Part shown: one piece after another, positions 8,522-16,587 of the stretch
Layout of the letters: the number at the start of each line of letters is the position of its first letter
Numbering within the stretch: position 1 is the stretch's first letter
Translations under genes and position numbers: made by a program
Notes under the pieces: model-generated
Seen by the model: only the letters and a program-made list of their open reading frames with translations
What the model was told of the DNA's origin: nothing
Database searches by the model: none
DNA from: an uncultured cyanobacterium
Lineage (GTDB): Bacteria; Cyanobacteriota; Cyanobacteriia; CACIAM-69d
Reading direction: 5' to 3'
NCBI GenBank assembly: GCA_937883785.1
Contig: CALGDE010000011.1
Location: forward strand, 1-32,067
DNA: 32,067 nt

Positions 8522-9514
8522 AGGTCTAACGTAACTCCCTCAACTTAATTGCGTCGGCTTAAGCTTGCTTTCCAGCAAACTTTATAGGCGTCAAGTGTTG
8601 AATTATCCTTCAGCACCGACTCCTATTGTCGAACTAATAACTAATTTTGAAATGTCTAATGGAACATTTCTTTCTGCAGCCAACCTGAACGTCTTTATCG
8701 ACTTAAGGTGTGGCGAAAGAAAGGGAGTGCAGGGAAGTTAGCGACATTTCAATAATACAAAATCAATGGAAACAACTGGAACTAACTCAGCAGTTTGCCA
8801 AAGGTTTTAATTTAAAACAACGCCCAAAACAAAATACGACACAAATTATAGTTTCTTTCTATAAATGTTGCTAAAAATTTCAATATTTTAGAAAGCGAAA
8901 CATTTTAGATCCACTGCTACATACATTTGTGAATTGCCGTCGAGCAATAAATTTAATTCTCTATTTATACTCTTTTTCCTGGTTTGAAGCTCTTAGCAAC
9001 TGGCGGGTATTCGACCAGTCAAAGAGTGTTTGTGTCCAACAGTCTTTGGCAAGGTCCCCGTAAATCAGACAAAAACTTGTGGAGAACTGAGATCTGGCTC
9101 TAACTGTCACATTGGATCTACATAAATTAAATCTATGTAAAGTGGATCTATATGAAGCGAGATAGGGGTGATCAGGTACTGGGCAGCCAGCCATACAAGG
9201 TTTTTAGGGCAACAAATACCGAGGTTAAACCTTCTGCTGCTATTGGGTTTGAGTTTGAGGCAATGGCAGCGTCACCAGCATTAGAAATATGGGATATGTA
9301 CATGGGGTTAATGCGAAATTTTCACGGCGACAGGTGTAAACTCCTTCCCTCCCTACCAGCAAGGGGTACAACCTTCGGGTTGCTTATTTAGGGCGATCGC
9401 GAATTCCTTTTATGCATCTTATGCATCAAGTTTTTGTACAAATAATCAATGAAATAAATTGATTACGCGTCCTAAAAGGCTACAGAATAGAACTAAGAAT
9501 TTCCTGTGTGGTCT
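8522..9514. other. Gene-poor AT-rich interval
   Basis: About 1 kb without a convincing gene. Short frames on both strands lack coding character. Visible structures: GAAATGT/ACATTTC inverted repeat (8649-8670), GTTTTAA-T-TTAAAAC (8804-8818), and a direct repeat TGGATCTACATA (9113) / TGGATCTATATG (9143) around a TACATA/TATGTA inverted repeat. A UUCG-tetraloop hairpin lies at 9369-9382. One HIP1 site near 9393; none before it. Confidence 0.5.
9369..9382. other. UUCG tetraloop hairpin
   Basis: CAACC-TTCG-GGTTG, a short stem closed by the very stable UUCG loop, followed on + by CTTATTT. It may be the end of an unrecognised transcript, or folded RNA in the leader of the downstream gene at 9515. 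Confidence 0.35.
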
Positions 9515-10129
9515 ATGAATAGCGATCGCCCCTACACCACTCAAGAACTTGTCAAAATCTTGGAGGCGGAGCACCTTGCATGCATAAAAGGGCAACGCCT
9601 GGATTTAAACGCCACCGTATCCGGCAACCCTCTCGTAGACCGCATCATTAACCCAGAGGGAGCCCAGCGCTTCTCCGCATATCAAGGATTTCGACGCACC
9701 GTGCATGACTACCAACGTCGTGCCCAAATTTCTGGATTGGTGTGGCAAACAGTCAACCTGCACCAGGAGCAGCTCACTTTCCCTAGGCTGCACGAGCACT
9801 TAATTGCTCTTCCTCAAGATATTCAGACACTTCATGAATATTTCCAGCCGGTCTACCAGTTCTGGAGCAGTACAACCATCCACATGGAGCTATATCTAGA
9901 ACATGCCCAAGGTCGCGACTATCAATCAATTGACTCTGCTGAAGTTCAATATCTGGCGCGAGGAAAACAGTGGGCTAGTTTAAAAAAGCATGAACGGGAT
10001 AATTTCCTGGAAATTGTTTTACAGCTAGGCTGGGGTGACCCAGCACTAGCCAAAGATCGACGGGGCTGGCCCGATTCAGGACAGGATTATATCCATGCTG
10101 TTCGCCCAGGGTGTCAGCCTATAGCTTAA
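9515..10129 (+). CDS. Conserved-looking cyanobacterial hypothetical protein
   Basis: 204 residues from ATG 9515 (an in-frame GTG at 9506 would add three). The sequence begins YTTQELVKILEAEHLACIKG and contains AYQGFRRTVHDYQRR, SGLVWQTV and, late, LEIVLQLGWGDP. These resemble a family of unknown function I remember from filamentous cyanobacteria, but I cannot name it. Soluble, with no signal, TM or catalytic motif evident. HIP1 appears right after the start codon. It stands alone between two gene-poor intervals; a strong inverted repeat 82 bp after the stop probably bounds the transcript. Confidence 0.75.
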   Translation: MNSDRPYTTQELVKILEAEHLACIKGQRLDLNATVSGNPLVDRIINPEGAQRFSAYQGFRRTVHDYQRRAQISGLVWQTVNLHQEQLTFPRLHEHLIALPQDIQTLHEYFQPVYQFWSSTTIHMELYLEHAQGRDYQSIDSAEVQYLARGKQWASLKKHERDNFLEIVLQLGWGDPALAKDRRGWPDSGQDYIHAVRPGCQPIA

Positions 10130-10210
10130 ACCTACTGCTAGCTGGTTCAACGATCATCACTGAACCTTCCAAGTCAGCTGCTACGAGGGTTGTGCCCTTT
10201 CGGAAAGGCT

Positions 10211-10250
10211 GTGTGAGTCATTGACCCTTATCTGGGTCAATGACTCACAC
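10211..10250. terminator. Perfect 17-bp inverted repeat
   Basis: GTGTGAGTCATTGACCC (10211-10227) and its exact complement (10234-10250) around a 6-nt loop. It is the longest perfect hairpin I found in the window. It lies 82 bp after the stop of the preceding gene, without a U-tract, so it may be a terminator/stabiliser or a palindromic binding site. Confidence 0.5.
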
Positions 10251-10371
10251 GAGCAGCTATTTGTTATCCCAGCTTGCCATATCAACTTACCGCATCAGCT
10301 ATTCGTTGGAAGCTGCGCAAACCTGATTCACCAACTAATTTTAATATTTTCAAGTACTTTTCTTCTGATGA

Positions 10372-10401
10372 TTTCTATTCATAGAACACTTTGAATAGAA
10401 A
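10372..10401. terminator. Perfect 10-bp inverted repeat
   Basis: TTTCTATTCA (10372-10381) and TGAATAGAAA (10392-10401) with a 10-nt loop. It begins 28 nt beyond the stop of the minus-strand micro-ORF at 10430-10525 and could end that transcript, though no U-run follows. Confidence 0.35.
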
Positions 10402-10429
10402 CATTTCAAAGAAAGTAATTTTGATGGTT

Positions 10430-10525
10430 TCACCCCCCAGCGGCAAAAATTCCCATCACAACGGCGGAAAGCAAAAGTCCGGGGCTTAAAAGTAGAACAA
10501 GGGTGCCAAATTCGTGCAGTTCCAT
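10430..10525 (-). CDS. Probable 31-residue single-span membrane peptide
   Basis: ATG 10525 to TGA 10430. The product is MELHEFGTLVLLLSPG then LLLSAVVMGIFAAGG: a short charged N-terminus (two Glu, His) and one hydrophobic helix to the C-terminus. Size and layout are like the tiny one-helix subunits of cyanobacterial photosynthetic and NDH complexes, but it does not match PetG, PetL, PetM, PetN, PsaI, PsaM, PsbM, PsbN, PsbX or Ycf12 as I remember them. Codons are GC-richer than the flanking DNA. No Shine-Dalgarno is seen; many cyanobacterial small genes lack one. A hairpin follows. Function unknown. Confidence 0.45.
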   Translation of the reverse strand: MELHEFGTLVLLLSPGLLLSAVVMGIFAAGG

Positions 10526-11108
10526 ATTTATTTTTGAGTTTTGATATTTACATTTCAAAGCTCAAGCTCAGCGCATGGTGAGTCCAGTCAATATTGCTCG
10601 TTAGCTTCGAATATTGCGATCCTAGCACGGCTTTTTTGGAGCCTTTCCGGGGCTTCTCCGGGGCTTTTGAAAGCGGCAGGTAAGGGACTGTGTTGATGTC
10701 CGTTGAGTTTCTAGTGTTGATGGTGAGGTTCAAGCCGTTGCGCCTCAATTACAGGCTTAGTTTGTGCCTTCCTTCTAAAGATTTCTGGAAGCCTGTAGAA
10801 AGGATTTAGAAAGTGACCGTGGCATTGTTTTTTAGAGTTCAATTTTGGAGAGGGCGTATAGGTTGCTGCCAACAAATTCTTATAGAATGAATGCAGACGT
10901 ATTGTGTCGGCTCCCTCGGAATAACGCTTCGTGGTAGTTTTTGTGGTGATACAAAGAACAAAGTGTGTATCCATTAAGACATGGTAAGCCTCATAAATCT
11001 GAGCCCACCATTGGACAGCGCTTAAGCTGTCATAGGGATATGGATTTTGGGTAAATGCTGACTCTCAATGGAGTTAGATGGCCTTAGCTTCAACGTTGTG
11101 CGAAAACA
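10526..11108. other. Interval without a convincing gene
   Basis: Overlapping minus-strand frames are open here but their products have no recognisable domain or coding-like composition. A G/C-rich patch near 10640-10670 repeats CCGGGGCTT twice 12 bp apart. GACAGC/GCTGTC (about 11015-11032) can form a small hairpin in the leader of the TPR gene. No HIP1 site. Confidence 0.45.
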
Positions 11109-12224
11109 ATGGTTGTTACTGATACGCAAACAATGACAGATTCAGGGGAGCTTCCCATGGAGGAGGCGCAGAAAACCCAAAAGCTGGCAAAGCGTTTGTT
11201 GCGAGAGGGCGTAGCTTTCCACAGTGAGCGAGAGTTCGGCGCGGCGTTGAATGCTTTTTCTGAGGCACGCGGGCATTACGAGCGATTGAATATACCCCGC
11301 TATGAGAGTAAAGCGTTGCGAGGTGTGGTGCTGTGTCACTACGCGCTAGGTAATTATTCAGAGGTTGTGGAGTGGGCTGAGGTTTGGCTGGGTTTGGCTC
11401 GTCGCCATGGGGATTTGCCGTCTCAGGAGCAGGCGTTGAACCATCTGGGCAATGCGTGGCGACATTTACATGATTACCGCCAGTCTATTAAGTATCAGGA
11501 AGAAAGTCTGGGCATTGCTGAGAAGTTGGGCAATGAGGGTAGCCAGGTGGCGGTGCTGAATAATCTAGGACTGGCTTACAAGAATTTGGGGGATTTTGAG
11601 CAGGCGATCGCCGTCCAGAAAAATGGATTATCCCTGGTACGGGCGATGAAAGATGCTGAGGCAGAACAGCAGGTGTTGAAAAACCTTGGCAATACGTTTT
11701 ATGCCGCCGGTTTTTATGAGGATGCGATCGCCACCTATGAAACCTTGCTATCGAAGGCGCGGGCGATCGAGCACGATCACCTAGTAGGGCAGGTACTGCG
11801 CGGGTTAGCTAACGCGGCTTGCCATATAGGGAATTTGGATGAAGCGATTCGATATTGTAAGCAGCGGTTGTCGGTAATGCGGGCGCTGAAGGATTTGCGC
11901 GGCGAGGAGCAAACCTTGGGATCCCTTGGGGTCGCTTACGATGCTGAAGGAAATTACGGTAAGGCCATTGAATATTACCAACAGCGATTGACGGTAGCGC
12001 GGCTAATTCCAGACCTGGAAGTGGAGGCGCAAACCCTACAGAATCTGCAGGTGGCCTGTGTGGCAATGGGAGATCAAAAGCGGGCTGATGATTACCGTCT
12101 GCAGCGGGAGGCGTTGCTGGGGCAGCAGGGAAGCGATATGGATGAAGATTTAGAGTCGACGCTGGGGACGGCGATCGGCTCAACGGTAGGGCTCGATGAT
12201 CCGTCGATTAGTGGAATATCTTGA
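11109..12224 (+). CDS. Tetratricopeptide-repeat protein
   Basis: 371 residues, almost entirely TPR units of the 40-residue (TPR_12/LGN-like) type. Repeated helix signatures fall near residues 68, 116, 156, 196, 236, 276 and 316, for example LGNAWRHLHDY, LGLAYKNLGDF, LGNTFYAAGFY and LGVAYDAEGNY, giving about seven repeats. The N-terminal about 30 residues are polar and acidic, and the last about 40 are low-complexity, acidic and Gly/Ser/Thr-rich. There is no signal or TM segment, so it is probably a cytosolic protein-protein adaptor with unknown partner. ATG 11109 is the first start; ATG 11133 and 11157 are alternatives. mnmH follows on the same strand, but a 290-bp leader with its own structures suggests separate transcription. 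Confidence 0.88.
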   Translation: MVVTDTQTMTDSGELPMEEAQKTQKLAKRLLREGVAFHSEREFGAALNAFSEARGHYERLNIPRYESKALRGVVLCHYALGNYSEVVEWAEVWLGLARRHGDLPSQEQALNHLGNAWRHLHDYRQSIKYQEESLGIAEKLGNEGSQVAVLNNLGLAYKNLGDFEQAIAVQKNGLSLVRAMKDAEAEQQVLKNLGNTFYAAGFYEDAIATYETLLSKARAIEHDHLVGQVLRGLANAACHIGNLDEAIRYCKQRLSVMRALKDLRGEEQTLGSLGVAYDAEGNYGKAIEYYQQRLTVARLIPDLEVEAQTLQNLQVACVAMGDQKRADDYRLQREALLGQQGSDMDEDLESTLGTAIGSTVGLDDPSISGIS

Positions 12225-12430
12225 GGGATTTGGAAGAAAAAGATTGAAACATAGAAAGACTGAAACAGAGAAGAGATTGCCTGGATAGCCTCAGGGCGCC
12301 TTTAAACAGAAAATCTGCCGCCACACTAGATAGCTGTTTTGGCGCGGCGCTGTCCTAACTTTCCAAAATATTTTGTTTCCTGCTTCACTGCGGGACTGAC
12401 TTGAGACGGCATTTTGGTGAAGAGTGCGCC

Positions 12431-12481
12431 AATTATTTGTAAATTATTTGTAGTAACAGCAAAGGCTGATTGCTTTGCTGT
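12431..12481. promoter_or_regulatory. Tandem 11-bp repeat and 9-bp hairpin upstream of mnmH
   Basis: AATTATTTGTA occurs twice head to tail (12431-12441, 12442-12452). Directly after it, ACAGCAAAG (12456-12464) pairs perfectly with CTTTGCTGT (12473-12481), ending 35 nt before ATG 12517. Likely a leader hairpin or regulator site for mnmH. Confidence 0.4.
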
Positions 12482-12516
12482 ACCGTTAAGTATTTTTGTC
12501 GGTCTTTTTCGTCCCT

Positions 12517-13611
12517 ATGGTTGTTGCACTGTCAGTCGCTCAGTTTCTCCAGGCAGAGGGACCTATCTTTGATGTTCGTAGTCCAGGGGAGTTTGCCAAG
12601 GCTCATATCCCTGGAGCAGTGTCCCTACCGCTGTTTAACGACGACGAGCGAGCAGCGGTGGGTACCTGCTACAAGCGCCAGGGGCACGAGGCAGCGGTGG
12701 AGTTGGGACTGGGGTTTGTGGGGCCAAAACTGGTGGATTTGGTGCAGCAAGCGAAGGCGGAGCGCCAGCGATCGCAGCAGGAGATGGATTTGGAGCTGAG
12801 GGCAACAACAGCGGTGCGGGTGCACTGTTGGCGTGGGGGGATGCGTAGCTCCAGCATGGCGGCGCTGCTGGAGGCGGCGGGGATGCCGGTGGCGCTGTTG
12901 GAAGGGGGCTATAAACGGTTTCGAGGCTGGGTACGGCAGTGCGTGGGGACGTCAAAGCCGGTGATTACCTTGGGGGGGATGACGGGGACGGCGAAGACGG
13001 ATTTGTTGGGAGCGCTGGCGACGATGGGGGAACAGACGCTGGACCTGGAGGGGTTAGCAAACCATCGAGGCAGTAGTTATGGGGCGCTAGGGTTGCCTCC
13101 GCAGCCCAGTACGGAACATTTTGAAAATTTAGTGGCGATCGCCTGGGATGGATTCTCCAGCGATCGCCCCATTTGGATTGAGGCGGAAAGCCGTAATGTG
13201 GGCAGCTGTCGGGTGCCGCCGGAACTGTTTGAGCAAATGATGGCGGCTCCGGTAGTGGAGGTGCAGCGATCGCCAGAGGAACGTGTGGAATATCTAGCCC
13301 AGGTGTACGGTGAGTCGTCGGACTTGGCGGGACTATTGGAGGCTACGGAGCGGATTCGTAAGCGGTTAGGGGGAGCGCGTACCCAGACAGCGCTGGATGC
13401 CATTAAGCGAGGAGATGCGGCAACGGCGATCGCGATCGTGCTGGAATATTACGACCGCACCTATCGCTACGATTTAGATAAGCGTCCAGGTCCCATTTAT
13501 CCGGTGCCCTTGACGGGGCTTGATCATGCGGTTGGAGCGAAGGCGGTGCTGACAGCGGCGCAATCGGCAGGGCTTTTGGAGGCTTCTGAAACAGCCTATT
13601 CGGTGCATTAA
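12517..13611 (+). CDS. mnmH: tRNA 2-selenouridine/geranyl-2-thiouridine synthase MnmH
   Basis: 364 residues from ATG 12517 (a TTG at 12496 is an alternative). MnmH acts on the wobble 2-thiouridine of Lys, Glu and Gln tRNAs, through geranylation then selenation with selenophosphate. N-terminal rhodanese domain: FDVRSPGEFAKAHIPGA and the active-site Cys in VHCWRGGMRSS. C-terminal P-loop domain: LGGMTGTAKTDLL, then the family block LANHRGSSYGALGLPPQPSTEHFEN. Odd point: the P-loop reads GMTGTAKT, with Ala where the Walker A consensus has the last Gly before Lys. selD is not in the window, so selenium use cannot be judged. The leader carries a hairpin. Confidence 0.94.
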   Translation: MVVALSVAQFLQAEGPIFDVRSPGEFAKAHIPGAVSLPLFNDDERAAVGTCYKRQGHEAAVELGLGFVGPKLVDLVQQAKAERQRSQQEMDLELRATTAVRVHCWRGGMRSSSMAALLEAAGMPVALLEGGYKRFRGWVRQCVGTSKPVITLGGMTGTAKTDLLGALATMGEQTLDLEGLANHRGSSYGALGLPPQPSTEHFENLVAIAWDGFSSDRPIWIEAESRNVGSCRVPPELFEQMMAAPVVEVQRSPEERVEYLAQVYGESSDLAGLLEATERIRKRLGGARTQTALDAIKRGDAATAIAIVLEYYDRTYRYDLDKRPGPIYPVPLTGLDHAVGAKAVLTAAQSAGLLEASETAYSVH

Positions 13612-13674
13612 AGTGCGTTTTAAGGCGCACTAATAACGCAGCATTAACAACAGCCCTACCGTTTTAACGTGATG

Positions 13675-13914
13675 TTATTTCGGCTTGGTTACTTCGTTGG
13701 ACCAGCGATAATCCACGGGGAGGTTGCGACGATCACAGGCCGCTTCTAGCTGCTTTTGTTGGGCTAGGGCTTTACGCAGGGTGGCCACCAACTCCTGAAG
13801 CTGCCGTTGGTGATCAGGAAATTTATCTCGCTGTTCGTAAAGGGCGATCGCCGTTTGCTGTTCCAGAATTTGAAGCAAAAGCTCGTAGTGAATTTGGGCT
13901 GGAACAGGAACCAT
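13675..13914 (-). CDS. Small cyanobacterial protein, possibly DUF5340-like
   Basis: 79 residues, mostly helical and Gln/Leu-rich: IHYELLLQILEQQTAIAL, then a second helix QLQELVATLRKALAQQKQLE, then DRRNLPVDYRWS. The layout recalls a small cyanobacterial family I remember as DUF5340; that assignment is from memory. No membrane segment. It lies downstream of the next small gene (14044-14304) in the same direction and ends close to the convergent mnmH. Confidence 0.65.
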   Translation of the reverse strand: MVPVPAQIHYELLLQILEQQTAIALYEQRDKFPDHQRQLQELVATLRKALAQQKQLEAACDRRNLPVDYRWSNEVTKPK

Positions 13915-14043
13915 GGACCGACGGGATAATGGGGCAAACGAATCGTGTGTGCTGTGGCGCTAACAAGACCATCACAGCTATCAGCGCGCCTTTCAATCTG
14001 GTTTTTAGTGGAACTTAATCCACAAAGCTCGGAAAAGCTCGGA

Positions 14044-14304
14044 TTAGTACAGTTCGGGATCAATCTGGGCGATGGGGATAAAGCGCTCCCCCGGTAGCAA
14101 AATAGGAGACTTACAAAACACCGGCTTTCCCCGGTAAGTGGCGCCATTGATAGCAATGCCGGTGGGCTGCCGCATAATATCTGTCTGCACTTCGCAATAC
14201 AATTCGTAAATGGAGCGAGCGGCGTTCAGCAGCGCCATATCGAAGGACGAGGCAATGGGCTCGGCAGGAGCGGCGAGGTTGTAGGACAGGGCAGCAGCAT
14301 TCAT
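14044..14304 (-). CDS. Small hypothetical protein
   Basis: 86 residues. N-terminal half helical (FDMALLNAARSIYELYCEVQ), C-terminal half beta-like (GIAINGATYRGKPVFCKSPI, then PGERFIPIAQIDPELY). This frame has normal protein composition, whereas overlapping frames on the same strand do not. I do not recognise a named family. No signal or TM segment. Same strand as the DUF5340-like gene, with 129 bp between them. Confidence 0.6.
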   Translation of the reverse strand: MNAAALSYNLAAPAEPIASSFDMALLNAARSIYELYCEVQTDIMRQPTGIAINGATYRGKPVFCKSPILLPGERFIPIAQIDPELY

Positions 14305-14546
14305 AGCGGATAGCAGGATAAACGTTTACGCACGGAGTCCACGGCGGCACTGGAGACAGTTACTGCAACGGCTTTCAAGGCAGTTTGTTAAGGCCGTTCG
14401 TTAGGGGCGCGTTGAGATAACTCTGGAGTGACCTAAATAAGTACTTTTTTCAATTTCTCTCTTATTCTCGGCGAGGAGATTTTGAAAGTCCAATACAAAA
14501 ATCAAATATTAATCCGTTCCATAACCAGTTAATTGTAGACCGTGAT

Positions 14547-15059
14547 TTAGGCTCTGAGCTTTTCTAACGCTTCTGTAAAGATTGGCGGATATCGCCTCAA
14601 AACCTTGCCCCGCTTAGGATCTATCGCCGCTAGGGTCACTTGCCCTGTAACGTAGGAGCGATCGCTCCCTCCTTTCTGACGGGCACTTTTATGGACACCC
14701 GACTCAGCCCTATTGCTAGCCTCATTATCCAGTGGCTCGATGGAATAGTCCCACACTAGCCGCACTCCTTTGGTCGGCAGTAGACGGGCATAAACGATGG
14801 CGCGATCCCCCAATCGCAAACTGCGATGGTAGCGAAGCGATAAATCTACCACCGGTAAATCCACCCCTATAGCCACTAAATCCGCAAACTCAATTCCCAC
14901 CGCGGCTAAAGCCTCCACCCGCGCCGCCTCCAGCCAGGTGATGTAAGTGCCATGCCACACAATGCCGCCGTAGTCTGTGTGGTGAGGTTGCACACGAATG
15001 GGATAGCTAAACCAGCCTTGGGAAGAATTTGCGGAGGGGGAGATGGAAGGAGAAGTCAT
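14547..15059 (-). CDS. Hotdog-fold acyl-CoA thioesterase (4HBT/YbgC type)
   Basis: 170 residues. Single hotdog domain with the family signature HTDYGGIVWHGTYITWLEAAR, where the Asp is the usual catalytic residue, then VDLSLRYHRSLRLGDRAIVYARL. In cyanobacteria a thioesterase of this group hydrolyses 1,4-dihydroxy-2-naphthoyl-CoA in phylloquinone synthesis. An isochorismate synthase of the same pathway lies about 6 kb away, so that role is possible but unproven; YbgC-like or general acyl-CoA hydrolase is equally open. A polar Asn/Glu/Ser/Lys/Gly-rich insert (about residues 110-137) makes it longer than the usual 130-145. Ser/Pro-rich first 14 residues suggest the start may be slightly downstream. 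Confidence 0.85.
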   Translation of the reverse strand: MTSPSISPSANSSQGWFSYPIRVQPHHTDYGGIVWHGTYITWLEAARVEALAAVGIEFADLVAIGVDLPVVDLSLRYHRSLRLGDRAIVYARLLPTKGVRLVWDYSIEPLDNEASNRAESGVHKSARQKGGSDRSYVTGQVTLAAIDPKRGKVLRRYPPIFTEALEKLRA

Positions 15060-15479
15060 AAAAGAAAGGGACGCAAGGAAAGAGACGCCACGGTTTGCAG
15101 CTTAAGCTATACGCCCCAAGGCTTCCAACAAAACATCTTGTTGTTTGCGGCAGGTAGTTTGCGGCAAACGGCGATCAGCGCTTGTCAGCGATCTTTTCCC
15201 TTAGGAATCGAAGACGGTAGCGATTGAAACACTTGTAAAGATTTAGTTAAAAATACCTAGGCTGTTGTTACGGAAATTGGAGATGATGCAACCATGAATG
15301 TAGGAGTCGAGTCACCGCAGCAGTTACAGGCGTTTTGATTCGGTTGTTTCCTGTTGCGTACTGGGCGAAAACTCTAACGGTTGGCAAGTTTGAGAGGCAA
15401 AGCTCCGACGATCTAACGGTCTGAGGTTTGGCGCCCTTAAACGTTAAATCACACAAGATTCTCGCAGCGGGCTTTATCC
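15060..15479. other. Divergent intergenic region, thioesterase/usp
   Basis: 420 bp between divergent genes, so it should hold promoters for both. I see no gene. Small direct repeats are present: TTTGCGGCA twice near 15145-15165, and TCTAACGGT near 15373 and 15412 upstream of usp. No clean -10/-35 pair or palindrome stands out. Confidence 0.4.
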
Positions 15480-16325
15480 ATGGGTAAGAAGATTCTTTTA
15501 GCCGATTCTGGGACAGGGCAGTCCGAAGAGATGTTGAAGTATCTGATGGAGATTCCTTCTCTTAAGGAAAGTCAGGTGACGATTTTGCACGTAGTGACGG
15601 CGGAAATTTCTGCGGACTACTTAGCGGAGAAATTGAAGGAGGGTGAGGAAACTCTGAAAAAGGCGATCGCCCGCTTGGAACTGCCGGAGGGGCAGGTGTC
15701 CACCAAGCTGGTGCAAGGGGATCCGAAGCTGGTGGTGTTAGAGGTGGCTGATGAGCTGGATTCGGATTTGATTGTGATGGGCTCGCGGGGGCTGAAGCGA
15801 CTCAAGTCAATTTTGAGTAATTCCGTTAGCCAGTACGTATTCCAATTGTCATCCCGATCAATGTTGTTGGTGAAGGACGACGTTTATGTGAAGCGGCTAA
15901 ACCGAATTATGGTGGCGGTGGATCCGTCAGATGCGTCTCAGCAGGCGCTTAATGAGGCGATCGCCTATGCCCGCGACACTAAGGGGCAACAGCTCATCTT
16001 GGTGCATATCAATTCCAAGCTGAAGCCAGGGGAGGAAGTCTCCGCTGATGCTGACCCGGTGCTGCAATCGGCGATCGCTGCCGCCAAACGGTACAACATT
16101 GACGTGCGCGGTGTTTCCATCGGTGGTCGCCCCGGTCCCACCCTGTGCGCCCTAGCAGAAAACAAGAACGCCGATCTGATCTTAATGGGATCACCGGACC
16201 GCCGACCCAGCATCGCTAAGGGGTTGCCCGACTTAGATCGTCTGTTGGGAAGCTCCCTGTCAGACTATATTCGGGTTTACGCCCCCTGCCCCGTGCTGCT
16301 AAGCCGCCCCGCCAAGGTTGACTAA
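15480..16325 (+). CDS. Universal stress protein, two Usp domains
   Basis: 281 residues with two tandem UspA-type domains (about 1-133 and 141-281), giving one nucleotide-binding alpha/beta pair per chain. Domain 1: ILLADSG at the start, DLIVMGSRGLKRLKSILSNSVSQYV, SMLLVKD. Domain 2: RIMVAVDPSDAS, DLILMGSPDRRPS, LLGSSLSDYI, PCPVLLSR. The ATP-binding Gly pattern is degenerate: SNSVS replaces the usual GSVS in domain 1, and MGSPDRR departs from GxxG in domain 2, so ATP binding is uncertain. Cytosolic, with a role in stress or starvation by family. A good hairpin follows at 16342-16366. Confidence 0.9.
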   Translation: MGKKILLADSGTGQSEEMLKYLMEIPSLKESQVTILHVVTAEISADYLAEKLKEGEETLKKAIARLELPEGQVSTKLVQGDPKLVVLEVADELDSDLIVMGSRGLKRLKSILSNSVSQYVFQLSSRSMLLVKDDVYVKRLNRIMVAVDPSDASQQALNEAIAYARDTKGQQLILVHINSKLKPGEEVSADADPVLQSAIAAAKRYNIDVRGVSIGGRPGPTLCALAENKNADLILMGSPDRRPSIAKGLPDLDRLLGSSLSDYIRVYAPCPVLLSRPAKVD

Positions 16326-16341
16326 AAATAAGTCATCAATA

Positions 16342-16366
16342 GCAAGGTGCACACGACGCACCTTGC
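16342..16366. terminator. 9-bp hairpin after usp
   Basis: GCAAGGTGC (16342-16350) and GCACCTTGC (16358-16366) with a 7-nt loop, 16 bp after the usp stop. GC-rich stem but no U-run on +. On the - strand it is followed by an AT-rich stretch, so it could serve the convergent phosphatase gene too. Confidence 0.55.
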
Positions 16367-16527
16367 CAAAGCTTAGGTGACGCTCACCAGGAGCTGTCAT
16401 CAATTAAAGCCCTAAGTCAGGAGCCGTCAGGGTTTCAGTCCCTGGAATTTCATTTCTAAAGGGTATGTACTCCCCACTGCACCAGGCTTCTGGAGATTAG
16501 TTGATGGCACGCCTTAGGTTTACGTTA

Positions 16528-16587
16528 GCTAAGTTTAATCAAGCTAAGACTAATCAGGCTAAGTCTGATCAAGCTAAAACTAATCGG
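16528..16587. repeat. Four tandem 15-bp repeats across the phosphatase stop codon
   Basis: Units begin GCTAAG or GCTAAA at 16528, 16543, 16558 and 16573, each 15 bp (GCTAAGTTTAATCAA and variants such as GCTAAAACTAATCGG). The last unit contains the stop codon of the minus-strand gene. Because 15 bp preserves frame, further in-frame stop codons follow in the copies. Confidence 0.75.

Noticed and set aside
9152-9391. 79-residue plus-strand frame starting MKRDRGDQ
   Set aside because: No recognisable domain, ends within the UUCG hairpin, and overlaps an equally weak opposite-strand frame.
10711-10974. 87-residue minus-strand frame
   Set aside because: Basic, Lys/His/Thr-rich with no family signal, in a region lacking coding character.
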